A stretch of DNA of 40,811 bases from Clostridium sp. CAG:524 (GCA_000434555.1 FR880118.1:32780-73590), one strand, 5' to 3'; positions 7,806 to 16,896 are shown, counted from the stretch's first letter. Program-made: numbers and translations. The notes: generated by a model from the letters alone, not told the origin.

Positions 7806-8265
7806 CTATTTATAACATGTTAAATTGCTACCATTTCCACTATAGTTGTTCCATCCTGATGGGCAATAATACATAGGACTTACTATAACACTGCATTTTG
7901 TCTCTGATGCGATATTACTTATTGTAGCCACATTATTAGTAATTGTACCAATACTACCATTTGTACAAGTTATTTTAGAATTCTTAAATTCATGATTATT
8001 ATTTGGTGTTAAATTAAATGTTGCATTATTAAAATGATTAACGACCATAGAAGTTGGCATAGTGTTTCAATTTGTTACGCTCGTAATTACATTATATTTT
8101 CTTATTTCCTATTTAGCATAAACAGTTGTATCACTAGTTATTTCAACTATATCATTACTTCTAACTTCTTTAGTATATTTTCTATCAAAATACCATCCTT
8201 TAAAGTCATATCCAGTTTTTGTTGGTATAGGTAAATCTCCATATTTTTCTAATATAGTAACTTTT
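7806..8265 (-). pseudogene. Remains of a secreted InlB-repeat protein, two fragments
   Basis: Two coding remnants fill this otherwise empty stretch on the minus strand. The upstream one (about 8115-8262) translates to EKYGDLPIPTKTGYDFKGWY and onward, ending DTTVYAK and a stop. This is a typical InlB B-repeat, but it opens directly after an in-frame stop, with no start codon. The second (7806-8060) begins at a chance ATG and carries a beta repeat of the kind seen in the large glycine-rich proteins (ITCTNGSIGTI, ETKCSV), followed by the C-terminal tail YYCPSGWNNYSGNGSNLTCYK. No ribosome site or signal peptide is present. It is best read as a deleted and frameshifted surface protein gene that still has its terminator. 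Confidence 0.65.
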
Positions 8266-8279
8266 TAAAAAATAAGTAT

Positions 8280-8316
8280 TTAAAAACTTTTATCCATTTT
8301 AGATAAAAGTTTTTTT
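8280..8316. terminator. Bidirectional terminator after the DUF1015 gene
   Basis: Perfect ACTTTTATC/GATAAAAGT repeat (8286-8294, 8302-8310), flanked by A-run and T-run. It would end the 8337-9599 transcript. Confidence 0.7.
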
Positions 8317-8336
8317 ATATCATTATATAATTATAT

Positions 8337-9599
8337 TTATTTAATTTTTCTACATTCAAGATAGAATCTCTTATCATCTGAGTGTCCCATACTAAATGTT
8401 TTTCTTGGAAGTGCTCCGTCTAATATAACTGATTTAAATAAATCACTCTTTTCCATTTTAGGAAGTAAGAATCCTATATTATTTTGTTCACTACCCATCT
8501 TTCTAGTAACATCATCACCATGAATATAATCTATTTTACCAGCAAATTCTGTTAAATATTCATCTAAGAATTTTTGAAGAGTTCCTACAGCTAAATTACT
8601 AGTTGGATCTTCAATATATATTTCTTTTTCACCAGCACTAGTTATATATGTTAATTTTTGACCATTACCATCTGTATTAATTTGAAATTTTTCATATAAT
8701 TTAGTAAGTAAATGTTCAACATCACAATCAAATATAACTCTGTGAATTGGTTCAAAATCTAGAGCTTCACTATGAATATTAACAAGTTCTACAAGAGCAT
8801 ATCTAGCTGGACTATTTTTAGCTGCTTCTTCACCTATTTTTTCTTTTAATTCTTCATAACAAGCTTTAGCAGTAGCAAGGCTATGATTTCCATCTCCCAT
8901 TGCATAAACGCATGGAGCAGTTTCATTAATACCATACTTATTATTAAAGTATTCAAGTTCTCCTAAAGCTTCAAGTTTCTTTGTTACTTCATCTATTGCT
9001 GAATCATTTAATTTATACCCTTTAGAATGTCCACCATTCATCATTAAATCAAAATCATAAACAATATCTTCTTCTGCAACTTTATTCTTTAGTGATTCAA
9101 TTATTTCTTTCTTTTCATCATCAATAAGTATCATAATATGAGGTAATTCAAGTGGAGCATCAACTCTTACTTTCTTTCTAGGTGGAATTCTTTCAATAAC
9201 AGTTTTTTCAGTAGCTCTTACTAAACTTTTACTACCAACGTTATAATCATAACTATCTAAGTCAATCATACCGATTAATCCTTCACGGACTTTACCTGTT
9301 GAATCAGTTCTTTCAAGATAAATCATAGTGTCATGTAATGTTTCAAATAAATCATCATTAAGATAATTATTCATTGTTTCATTAATCTTTTTTATTCTAT
9401 CCTCTACATCTTCATTTTCAAGATATACTTCAGGTAAAATAATATTATATGTTGAAGGGTTATTACCTACTAATTCTTTTACTTTATCCCAATATTCAGG
9501 TTGACTTGTATATTGGTCACAAGCAATAACACTCCATAAATTATAGTTAACTCCTTTTTTAGGAATTAAAATATCACATTTTTTAAATGGTACTTCCAT
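8337..9599 (-). CDS. DUF1015 family protein
   Basis: A 420-residue soluble protein with the family hallmarks. The N-terminus has VNYNLWSVIACDQYTSQPEYW. The middle has a basic IPPRKKVRVDAPLELPHIM segment. About residue 230 comes YAMGDGNHSLATAKACYEEL, the conserved GDGNHS motif, and near residue 360 IHG. Length and order fit the DUF1015 family, which is often found near serine biosynthesis genes in Clostridia; no such genes are near here. The biochemical role is not established, and conserved Asp, His and Asn in the GDGNHS block suggest an enzyme. Single-gene unit with terminators on both sides. Confidence 0.85.
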   Translation of the reverse strand: MEVPFKKCDILIPKKGVNYNLWSVIACDQYTSQPEYWDKVKELVGNNPSTYNIILPEVYLENEDVEDRIKKINETMNNYLNDDLFETLHDTMIYLERTDSTGKVREGLIGMIDLDSYDYNVGSKSLVRATEKTVIERIPPRKKVRVDAPLELPHIMILIDDEKKEIIESLKNKVAEEDIVYDFDLMMNGGHSKGYKLNDSAIDEVTKKLEALGELEYFNNKYGINETAPCVYAMGDGNHSLATAKACYEELKEKIGEEAAKNSPARYALVELVNIHSEALDFEPIHRVIFDCDVEHLLTKLYEKFQINTDGNGQKLTYITSAGEKEIYIEDPTSNLAVGTLQKFLDEYLTEFAGKIDYIHGDDVTRKMGSEQNNIGFLLPKMEKSDLFKSVILDGALPRKTFSMGHSDDKRFYLECRKIK

Positions 9600-9631
9600 A
9601 TTTTCATCTCCTTATGAATATTTTAACACAT

Positions 9632-9663
9632 TAAAAAAGAGTTTCAACTATTTTTGAACTCTT
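9632..9663 (-). terminator. Terminator after the HPt-receiver gene
   Basis: AAGAGTT/AACTCTT (9637-9643, 9657-9663) with a 13-nt loop, followed by six T on the minus strand. It overlaps the stop codon. Confidence 0.7.
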
Positions 9664-10441
9664 AATTATAATTTGCTAAAGTTTTTTCAATAATTCTTTT
9701 AATATCTCTTTCATTAAATGGTTTAGATAACAAATCAACTATTGGATAATTAAATGCTTCACTTACTTGTTCTCTTGTATCATTGCCTGTTATTATTGAT
9801 ACAGGAATTTTAACAAATAAATTATTTTTTTTGAAATATTCAAGTACTTCAAATCCATTTACATTTGGCATATTTAAATCAAGTAAACAGCATTTAATTT
9901 TATATCCATCTGGTGAATTAACTGCTTCAATTGCTTCTGCTCCATCATGGGCAATCATACATTCATATTTATCATTGAATATTTTTTTAATAAAGTTTGC
10001 TACTAGATTAGAATCATCTACTATAAGTATTGCTTCATTTTTAACTTGATTAGTCATATCAGCTATTAAATCATCTTGTATTTCCATTCCTAGATACTTT
10101 TTAGATACATTTATCATTCTTCTTGTTTCATTTATAAGTTTAGTATAATTATCATAAATGAACATTATATCATTTGCTTTACTTTTTAGTTCAAATTGAT
10201 AAGCTAGTTCTGCTAAATCAACGAATCCTAAATATCTAGCGTCACTTTTTAATGAATGAACTTCTATCGCATAATTAGGCATATCGCCTGTTTCTCTAAA
10301 TCTTTTTAGTGCTGAAAGTTTTCCTTCAATCATGTCTAAAAAGTCTTTTAGGGTTGCATTATACATTTCCATATCACCAAAAAGTTCTAATGCTTTTTCT
10401 ATATTAACTCCATTTGATATTAATAAATTAACGTCTTCCAT
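9662..10441 (-). CDS. HPt-receiver phosphorelay protein
   Basis: A 259-residue cytoplasmic protein. Residues about 15-118 form a four-helix HPt domain with the phosphoacceptor motif EVHSLKSDARYLG (His62). Residues about 135-258 form a CheY-like receiver with Asp142-Asp143, phosphoacceptor Asp188 (CLLDLNMP), Thr218 and Lys240 (LLSKPF). There is no DNA-binding, GGDEF or other output domain. It lies 46 nt downstream of the hybrid kinase gene on the same strand, so the two probably form one relay: kinase receiver to HPt to this receiver, or the reverse. The final target is not encoded nearby. Confidence 0.88.
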   Translation of the reverse strand: MEDVNLLISNGVNIEKALELFGDMEMYNATLKDFLDMIEGKLSALKRFRETGDMPNYAIEVHSLKSDARYLGFVDLAELAYQFELKSKANDIMFIYDNYTKLINETRRMINVSKKYLGMEIQDDLIADMTNQVKNEAILIVDDSNLVANFIKKIFNDKYECMIAHDGAEAIEAVNSPDGYKIKCCLLDLNMPNVNGFEVLEYFKKNNLFVKIPVSIITGNDTREQVSEAFNYPIVDLLSKPFNERDIKRIIEKTLANYN

Positions 10442-10487
10442 TTTCCTACCTGCCTTACCTTACATACTTACATTATAACATATTTTT

Positions 10488-12314
10488 TTACTTCTTCAAG
10501 TACTTTTTCATTACTCTATTTAAGTCTTCTTTAATAATTGGTTTACTTAAATAATCATTAAATCCTCTATTTATATATTCTTCTTTCATTCCTGTTATTG
10601 CATTAGCCGTTAAAGCAACGACTGGTGTGTTGAATGTTTCTATTTCTTTTAGTTTTTGAAGTGTTTCAGTACCACTCATTCTAGGCATCATATCATCAAG
10701 TAATATTAAATCGTATTTATTGTTACTTACTTTATCTAAACATTCACTACCACTACTTACTAGTGTAATATTACATTTATATGCTTTTAGAAGTCTTTCA
10801 GCAACTTTAAGATTTAACATATTATCATCTACTACAAGTATATTTTTACCACTAGCATCAATTATTTCATCAGTTTTTTCTTCTGTTTCTTTTTCTTTCA
10901 TTACTTTAATAAGTTCTTCATTAGTAAGCATTCTTTGATCAAGTGATATAGTAAATATACTACCTTTTCCGTATATACTTTGAACAACTATTTTTCCACC
11001 CATCATTTCAACAAGTTTCTTAGTAATTGCAAGTCCAAGTCCAGTTCCTTCAGTAGTAGTTTGTTTTTCAACACCAAGTCTTTCAAATTTAGTAAACAAT
11101 TTATCAATACTTTCTTTTTTAATACCAATACCTGAATCTTCTACACTTATAATTAATCTTATAATGTTATTTTTTTGAATACTATTTATTCTAAAATCAA
11201 TATAACCATCTTTCGTATATTTTGCCGAATTAGTAAGTAAATTAATTATTACTTGTTTTACTCTTATACCATCTCCATATAAGAATTCAGGGATACTTTC
11301 ATCATAACTATGTTTAAATTCGATAGGCTTTTCACCTATTCTAGCCTTAGTAAGTAAGATAAGTTCTTCATACATTTTCTTAAAACTATAAACTGAATCA
11401 ATAATTTCAAGTTTATTTGCTTCAATTTTAGAAATATCTAAAATACCATTAACAAGTTCAAGTAGTGTATCGCTTGCCATAATAATATTTTTAACGTCAC
11501 CCTTAGCGTCATCGCTTACTCCATCATTTTCAAGTAAGCTATTACTAAAGCCACATATAGCATTAAGAGGTGTTCTTATTTCATGAGACATACTACTTAA
11601 AAAATCAGTTTTAGCTTGATTAGCCTTTACTGCTTCATCACGAGCCTTATTTAATTGTTCAATCATTTTAGCATCCGGATTTTCAATAGTAAAGTACATT
11701 ACAGCAGTAAGTAATGCTTCTAAAGGTACTACTAAAAATAATGCTGGATTAATAGCTTGTATAATTGTACAAAATGTACCCAAAACGAAAAATAAATATA
11801 ACGGAATATATTTGCTTTGTTTAGCAAATTTTATTTTACTCAAAAGCACATATATCAAAATAATAACATAAATAAATGATAAAAAATAAGTTACTATAGT
11901 AGATATACCATAAGCGAACATAGCTCCATTATCATTAATAGTAAAATTAAGTGGTAGAACCATGATCAAAATAAATTGAAAGAAACCTATAAGTATATTT
12001 CTAATAGTACTACTCTTAGAATTAAATAATTTTTCAGAATATAAAGTCGATAATATATAAAGAGTAAATAAATAAGTCCAAAGTAAATTAAAAAATAAAT
12101 ATAGTTTATTCATAATCATTTTCATAGTATAACTACTAGACTTCATCATAAAATATAATATAATTCCAAATGATAATAAAGCCACTGTTTCAATTAATAA
12201 ATATGAATATATATTATTTTCTTTTTTATTAATTCTTTCTTTACTAAAAAAGACAATACTAAGTAGAAAAGTATAAATCAATTGAGCAAAAGATAACATT
12301 ATTAAATAATCCAT
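10488..12314 (-). CDS. Membrane hybrid sensor histidine kinase
   Basis: A 608-residue protein. The first 210 residues hold about seven membrane helices and no large extracellular domain. A short coiled linker leads to HisKA with H-box SHEIRTPLNAI (His244). The HATPase_c domain has the N-box NLLTNSAKYT, G1 VEDSGIGI and G2 GTGLGLAI. The C-terminus is a receiver (about 490-608) with Asp496-Asp497, phosphoacceptor Asp540 (LILLDDMMP) and Lys591. The multi-helix sensor suggests it detects a membrane or small-molecule cue. It is followed at 46 nt by the HPt-receiver gene, its likely partner. Start at 12314; the region before it has a weak AGGTGA. Confidence 0.92.
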   Translation of the reverse strand: MDYLIMLSFAQLIYTFLLSIVFFSKERINKKENNIYSYLLIETVALLSFGIILYFMMKSSSYTMKMIMNKLYLFFNLLWTYLFTLYILSTLYSEKLFNSKSSTIRNILIGFFQFILIMVLPLNFTINDNGAMFAYGISTIVTYFLSFIYVIILIYVLLSKIKFAKQSKYIPLYLFFVLGTFCTIIQAINPALFLVVPLEALLTAVMYFTIENPDAKMIEQLNKARDEAVKANQAKTDFLSSMSHEIRTPLNAICGFSNSLLENDGVSDDAKGDVKNIIMASDTLLELVNGILDISKIEANKLEIIDSVYSFKKMYEELILLTKARIGEKPIEFKHSYDESIPEFLYGDGIRVKQVIINLLTNSAKYTKDGYIDFRINSIQKNNIIRLIISVEDSGIGIKKESIDKLFTKFERLGVEKQTTTEGTGLGLAITKKLVEMMGGKIVVQSIYGKGSIFTISLDQRMLTNEELIKVMKEKETEEKTDEIIDASGKNILVVDDNMLNLKVAERLLKAYKCNITLVSSGSECLDKVSNNKYDLILLDDMMPRMSGTETLQKLKEIETFNTPVVALTANAITGMKEEYINRGFNDYLSKPIIKEDLNRVMKKYLKK

Positions 12315-12355
12315 ATTATATTCACCTATTTTCTAAAATAATTTTAACACATAAT

Positions 12356-12384
12356 AAAAAAAAGTAAAACTTATAATTTTACTT
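12356..12384 (-). terminator. Terminator after the adenylate-forming enzyme gene
   Basis: AAGTAAAA/TTTTACTT repeat (12362-12369, 12377-12384), followed by a T-run on the minus strand. The coding stop lies inside the hairpin. Confidence 0.75.
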
Positions 12385-14238
12385 TTTAAAAATTTTTCTA
12401 ATTAATGATTGTTTACCACTATTTTTTAAGACTTTATAAGAAAATCCTAAATTACTTTCATAAAATTCAACATTAATAGCATCATTAAAATCAGAAGTTC
12501 TTTCTAATTTTTTATAATCAATTTTTGACATACCATTTAGTGGCAATTCTTCTAGAAAAACCCATTTAGAAGGAATATCTCTAGTTGTTAGTTTCTCATC
12601 AGCTAACATTTTTTTAACTATTTCTTCAACTATTTCATTGTGATCTAAAGTTACATCTGGATTTACTGTTACAAATGCAACTGGCATACTACCATTCTTT
12701 TCATCATTAAAATAAGAAACAACAGCACAAGATGATACTAAATTATATTCTCTAACTTTTTTCTCAACTTTTCCAGGATGAACTTTATATCCATCATATC
12801 TTGAAAAAGCTCTATCGATTCTTTCTAAATGTCTTAAATTTCCATCTTTATTGAAAAGAACAGTATCACCAGTTAAAAAGTATTCTTCTCCATCTATATC
12901 TATATATTTATCAGCTTTTGATGGATTTAGTTCTTTTTTCATCACAGAAGGTCCTTTAAAAGCTGCTTCACCAACAATAGAATCTTGACCATTAAATTTA
13001 ACTAATTCATGAGAATCAGAATCTAAAATAGCTATTTCTGTTAATGGTAATGATATTCCAGAATAACCAATTATATTATTTTTATCACAGTTAGTATAAG
13101 TACCACAACCACCAATTTCAGAAAGTCCATAGCCTTTTGATAATTTGCACTTACAATTATGAGCTTTTAACCATTCATCAACAAATAATTCATCTTCAAT
13201 ATCTAAACTAGCACCACCAGCTACAATACAATCTAAAAATGAAAAATCAGCATTTTTTAAACTTGAATCCTTTGCCATAGCTAAAAACCATGCAGGATTA
13301 CCAAAAACTATATTAGGTTTCATTTTATAAATTAATCTACCTACTTTTGAAATATCAAACTTAGCAACTTCTTGTAACTCCATTCCAAAAGTTAATCCCA
13401 TATGTGAACAACAAGCTGATCCATAAGCAGCAAAATATGGTAAAATATGAAGAATTTTTTTACTTGGCTCAAAGCTTAAATTCGCAAGTTCATGTTGATA
13501 TGCAATACTATTCATATTTTCATTAGTAATAACAATAGGATTTGGAATCCCAGTACTTGATCCAGAAGAATGAGTAATTATTGAAGGTGTATCAGGAACA
13601 TATATTTCATCATTAAATAATGTATACCTAGAATTATTAATAGCATCTTCATAATCATATATTTGTAACCTACCATAATTATTTTCTTTATCTCTACTAA
13701 AAATGCTATTTTTAAGTTCAACAATTTTTTTAACATTTTTTGGAGCAGATAATAAAGCAGGAACAGTTATAATTTTCTTAACATTTGTTTTCTCATTTAA
13801 TTCATTAATATTTTTATCAATTAAATCTTTAGATAACATATCTAAAACAATAATACTACTAACATTTTCATTATTTATCATTTCAATTAAAGTAGATGGT
13901 TTTGTTCTAGGATCTATAAAATCACATACTATTCCAAGTCTATTGCAAGCATATTGAATATAAGCTGTTTCTGGAATATTAGGCATTAGTACCCCAACTC
14001 GCTCTCCTTTAGAAATTCCAATTGCTTTTATAGCCTTAGCTGTTTCATAAACTTTTTCAAAAAAGTTCTCATAACTAATATTATTTCCAATAAAAGAAAA
14101 TGCTATATTATCATAATCACCTTTAAATTCACTTTTTAAATAATCATAAGCTGTTTTTTTATATTTTTTTTCATCAATCATTGGCTCACCATATCGTAAA
14201 CTTGATTTAGTTTCCAATGAAGTATCTTTAAATTCCAT
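12379..14238 (-). CDS. AMP-binding (acyl-CoA synthetase-like) adenylating enzyme
   Basis: A 619-residue class I adenylate-forming enzyme. Motifs in order: a divergent P-loop HSSGSSTGIPNP (about 223-234, where most members have TSGTTGxPK), GGASL (341-345), the adenine-site motif GYGLSE (369-374), the ribose-binding Asp in FLTGD (454-458), the hinge-region Arg480 in FSRYDGYKVHP and the catalytic Lys572 in NGMSKIDYKKLE. All residues for adenylation are present except the P-loop Lys, which is Asn. The substrate is not clear: a fatty or other carboxylic acid activated to acyl-AMP and then acyl-CoA is the usual role. No carrier-protein domain or partner gene is nearby. Confidence 0.85.
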   Translation of the reverse strand: MEFKDTSLETKSSLRYGEPMIDEKKYKKTAYDYLKSEFKGDYDNIAFSFIGNNISYENFFEKVYETAKAIKAIGISKGERVGVLMPNIPETAYIQYACNRLGIVCDFIDPRTKPSTLIEMINNENVSSIIVLDMLSKDLIDKNINELNEKTNVKKIITVPALLSAPKNVKKIVELKNSIFSRDKENNYGRLQIYDYEDAINNSRYTLFNDEIYVPDTPSIITHSSGSSTGIPNPIVITNENMNSIAYQHELANLSFEPSKKILHILPYFAAYGSACCSHMGLTFGMELQEVAKFDISKVGRLIYKMKPNIVFGNPAWFLAMAKDSSLKNADFSFLDCIVAGGASLDIEDELFVDEWLKAHNCKCKLSKGYGLSEIGGCGTYTNCDKNNIIGYSGISLPLTEIAILDSDSHELVKFNGQDSIVGEAAFKGPSVMKKELNPSKADKYIDIDGEEYFLTGDTVLFNKDGNLRHLERIDRAFSRYDGYKVHPGKVEKKVREYNLVSSCAVVSYFNDEKNGSMPVAFVTVNPDVTLDHNEIVEEIVKKMLADEKLTTRDIPSKWVFLEELPLNGMSKIDYKKLERTSDFNDAINVEFYESNLGFSYKVLKNSGKQSLIRKIFKK

Positions 14239-14299
14239 AATCCTACCCCTTTATTTGCCTAGATTATACCATTTTTTAATAAAATAATAAAGATAGTTA

Positions 14300-14328
14300 T
14301 TGACAATATGTATCAATTGTGTTACAAT
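14300..14328 (+). promoter_or_regulatory. Strong sigma-A promoter of the XRE regulator
   Basis: Perfect TTGACA (14300-14305), a 17-nt spacer and TACAAT (14323-14328), with an extended TGT just before the -10. Expected initiation is about 14335, at or 1-2 nt before the ATG at 14337, so the message may have almost no leader. Confidence 0.8.
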
Positions 14329-14336
14329 ACATAGCC

Positions 14337-14636
14337 ATGAAGAAGATGTATGATTATATAAATTATATTGAAGTAGATAAAACTCCTAGTGAATTATATC
14401 AAGATTTTTTAAAAGACTTTGTATCATTCAGAAAGGAAAATAATCTAACTCAAGAATTATTAAGTTTATATTCAAATGTGGGAAGGGTTAAAATAGCTAG
14501 AATTGAAAGCAATATGCATTCACCTACTGTTAAAGCAATGATGGATATTTTAGGTCCTCTTGGATATACACTTAAAATTGAAAAGGTTGAAAAGAAGAAT
14601 AAAAAGGAAAATAAAGACTGTCTAGAAAATAACTAG
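14337..14636 (+). CDS. Small XRE-family helix-turn-helix regulator
   Basis: About 99 residues. A short N-terminal segment is followed by a Cro/CI-type HTH at about 29-87, including FRKENNLTQELLSLYSNVGR, ARIESNMHSPTVKAMMDILG and the LGYTLKIEKV ending typical of HigA-type antitoxins. No toxin gene is adjacent, so it may be an orphan antitoxin or a plain regulator. The start at 14337 is the first ATG after the promoter; it has no leader ribosome site, and ATG at 14346 is the alternative. The TAG stop lies within the terminator stem. It is one of few plus-strand genes here and has no operon partner. Confidence 0.75.
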   Translation: MKKMYDYINYIEVDKTPSELYQDFLKDFVSFRKENNLTQELLSLYSNVGRVKIARIESNMHSPTVKAMMDILGPLGYTLKIEKVEKKNKKENKDCLENN

Positions 14637-14651
14637 ACAGTTTTTATTTTA
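14617..14651 (+). terminator. Terminator of the XRE regulator
   Basis: Perfect 9-bp repeat ACTGTCTAG/CTAGACAGT (14617-14625, 14633-14641), then TTTTTATTTT. It overlaps the coding end and lies between convergent genes. Confidence 0.9.
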
Positions 14652-14655
14652 TACA

Positions 14656-15123
14656 TTAGTTATTAGAAAAATACAATTCCGCTCTATCATATTTTCCAGT
14701 ATGATAAAGTTCATAATTATTATTAGTATATTCACTTACAACTTTAACCCAAAATTTTTCAGCTATTTCAGATTTAGGTACAGCTTTAATAGTCCATTTG
14801 CCTTTATAAAGAGTAAATGCTTTAATAACAGATATTGTACCAACTTTCTTATTCTTATAATTATTTAATACAAACATTTCACTTATTTCATAATTACTTT
14901 CACCATTATTATCAATAAGAATAAACCCCAATATATTATTATCAGATTTTATAAAATAAGCAAAATCATTATTAAAATATTTATCTAAATCATATTTATA
15001 TTCACACTTTTCTGAATCAAAATCAAGTGGAAAATAAATAGATAAATCATGTAAATATAATTGTAATAATTTTTCTAACTTTTCTTTTTCATTTTTATTA
15101 ACTTTTATTAATTCAATGTTCAT
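14656..15123 (-). CDS. GNAT-family N-acetyltransferase
   Basis: A 155-residue protein with a GNAT fold. The N-terminal strand MNIELIKV precedes a helix with LLQLYLHDLSIYF. The central strand FAYFIKSDNNILGFILID comes next, and then motif A ISEMFVLNNYKNKKVGTISV, where NKKVGT stands for the usual R/QxxGxG/A acetyl-CoA loop. A later FWVKVVSEYT matches motif B. The substrate is unknown. It lies downstream of gltX by 29 nt, on the same strand, and converges on the XRE gene. Confidence 0.8.
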   Translation of the reverse strand: MNIELIKVNKNEKEKLEKLLQLYLHDLSIYFPLDFDSEKCEYKYDLDKYFNNDFAYFIKSDNNILGFILIDNNGESNYEISEMFVLNNYKNKKVGTISVIKAFTLYKGKWTIKAVPKSEIAEKFWVKVVSEYTNNNYELYHTGKYDRAELYFSNN

Positions 15124-15152
15124 TTTTACTCCAAAGTAATTATATTTTTATT

Positions 15153-16799
15153 TTATAACATATTAATTCTTTTAATGATTTCTTCTTTTCCAAGTAATTT
15201 CATTATTTCATATAAATCAGGAGTATTAGATTTAGTAGTAACAGCTACTCTTATAATTGTACTTATATCAGCAACACTACCTTTAAAGTCTCCTGGATTC
15301 TTTTTATATTCTTTAATATTTGATGCATAACCAAATAATTCACATAATTCTTTTACTTTATTGAACCATGTTTCTTTGTCATCATCATCACTATAATATT
15401 TATCAATATAAGTATTTAATATATTTTTTATTTCAACCATATTAGTGATATTTTTCCATTCATAATCTCTATGTCTTATTTCAAATACATCACTATACAT
15501 ATACCAAATTAAATCCTCAATCATCTTATAATATGCAATATCTTTACGAGGTTTTTCTTGTTCCCTTTCAATATTTAAAATGCTTTCATAGTATGATGGG
15601 TCTTTTTCAATTAATTTCCTTAGTGTCTCACTATGACCTTTTGACCATTCATATGTTTTTTCATATAGTTCATGAGCACTCATATGAGAAATTACATCTT
15701 TAGAAATATTATTAAGTTTTTCTAAATCATAAAGTCCTCCACTTGATGACATCTTTGCTGGATTATATTGAAATTCAGTCCATGCTTTAGAAGGATTCTC
15801 TCTATGCCACTCTTCATAATTAGAATTAATTATTGTCATTAATGATTCAATAACAGCAAGAGCTGGATAACCAAGATCAGTATAATATCCCATTGATGCT
15901 TCTGGATCTTTTCTCTTACTTATTTTACGAATACTATTTCCTTCTTTTTTAATAATAAGAGGCGTATGAACATATTTATATCTAGGTCTTTCAAAACCAA
16001 ATGCATCATAAAGTTCAACATGCTTAGGTGCACTACTAAGCCACTCTTCTCCTCTTATTATATGAGTTGTACCCATTAAATAATCATCTACAACATGAGC
16101 AAAATGATATGTTGGAAGTAAGTTATCACTTTTCATAATAACGAAATCTTCATCATTTTCAGATAATTCAAGTTCACCTTTTACTTCATCTATAAATTTA
16201 AATTTACGTTCAAAATCACCCATTGATTTAAAACGAATAACATAGTCTTTGCCATCTTTAATATTTTGAATCATTTCATCAACTGATAGATTTCTACATT
16301 TAGCATACTTTCCGTAGTAACCTGTTCTTTGTTTTTTATGATCTTGCATCACTCTTAATTCATCAAGTGTTTCTTTAGTACAAAAGCATGGATAAGCACG
16401 ACCTATTTCTATTAAATATTTAATAAACGCATGATAAATTTCTTTTCTCTCACTTTGTACATAAGGCCCATAATTACCAATTGTTTTTCCATCAAGTTCA
16501 TATTCATCTGGTAATAATTCATAGTATTCTAATGCTTCTTTAATTAATTGAACTGCTTCTTTAACTTCTCTTTTTTGATCAGTATCTTCTATTCTAAGCA
16601 TAAATACGCCATTATTATTTCTAGCAATCAAATAATCAATTATTGCTTGATATATTCCACCAATATGAACATATCCAGTTGGACTTGGAGCAAATCTTGT
16701 TACAACCATTCCATTTCTACTAGGATACATATTTTCATAATCTTTTATAGTTTTATTAATATTTGGAAATATTAAATTTGCTAAATCTTTATTTGTCAT
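15153..16799 (-). CDS. gltX: Glutamate-tRNA ligase, long clostridial-type form
   Basis: About 548 residues. A roughly 30-residue N-terminal extension (LANLIFPNINKTIKDYENMYP) precedes the class I synthetase core VTRFAPSPTGYVHIGG, which holds the HIGH-type signature with Gly at the last position. LRIEDTD, PCFC and the second signature KISKR (normally KMSKR) follow, and then a C-terminal helical anticodon-binding region. The extension and length match the long GltX form known in some Clostridia. The enzyme charges tRNA-Glu, and in bacteria lacking GlnRS also tRNA-Gln; which applies is not visible here. The start at 16799 has AGAGGTG 5 nt before it; an upstream ATG at 16832 lacks one. Confidence 0.95.
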   Translation of the reverse strand: MTNKDLANLIFPNINKTIKDYENMYPSRNGMVVTRFAPSPTGYVHIGGIYQAIIDYLIARNNNGVFMLRIEDTDQKREVKEAVQLIKEALEYYELLPDEYELDGKTIGNYGPYVQSERKEIYHAFIKYLIEIGRAYPCFCTKETLDELRVMQDHKKQRTGYYGKYAKCRNLSVDEMIQNIKDGKDYVIRFKSMGDFERKFKFIDEVKGELELSENDEDFVIMKSDNLLPTYHFAHVVDDYLMGTTHIIRGEEWLSSAPKHVELYDAFGFERPRYKYVHTPLIIKKEGNSIRKISKRKDPEASMGYYTDLGYPALAVIESLMTIINSNYEEWHRENPSKAWTEFQYNPAKMSSSGGLYDLEKLNNISKDVISHMSAHELYEKTYEWSKGHSETLRKLIEKDPSYYESILNIEREQEKPRKDIAYYKMIEDLIWYMYSDVFEIRHRDYEWKNITNMVEIKNILNTYIDKYYSDDDDKETWFNKVKELCELFGYASNIKEYKKNPGDFKGSVADISTIIRVAVTTKSNTPDLYEIMKLLGKEEIIKRINML

Positions 16800-16856
16800 A
16801 TAACACCTCTTTTTTCTAATAGTAGTATACAATAATTATTAGTATTTCACAAGAAC

Positions 16857-16885
16857 AAAATAAAAAGCTCTGCGATTCACAGAGC
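16857..16885 (-). terminator. Terminator after tRNA-Ser
   Basis: GCTCTG/CAGAGC (16867-16872, 16880-16885) with a 7-nt loop, followed by TTTTTATTTT on the minus strand. It lies 11 nt after the tRNA CCA. Confidence 0.9.
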
Positions 16886-16896
16886 GAATTATCATA

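Noticed and set aside
8034..8234. 66-codon plus-strand frame over the remnant region
   Set aside because: It is antisense to recognisable InlB-repeat and tail fragments and lacks a ribosome site.
7683..8336. Search for RNA genes or riboswitches in the largest gap
   Set aside because: Only protein-gene remnants and terminators are visible; no conserved RNA fold was recognised.
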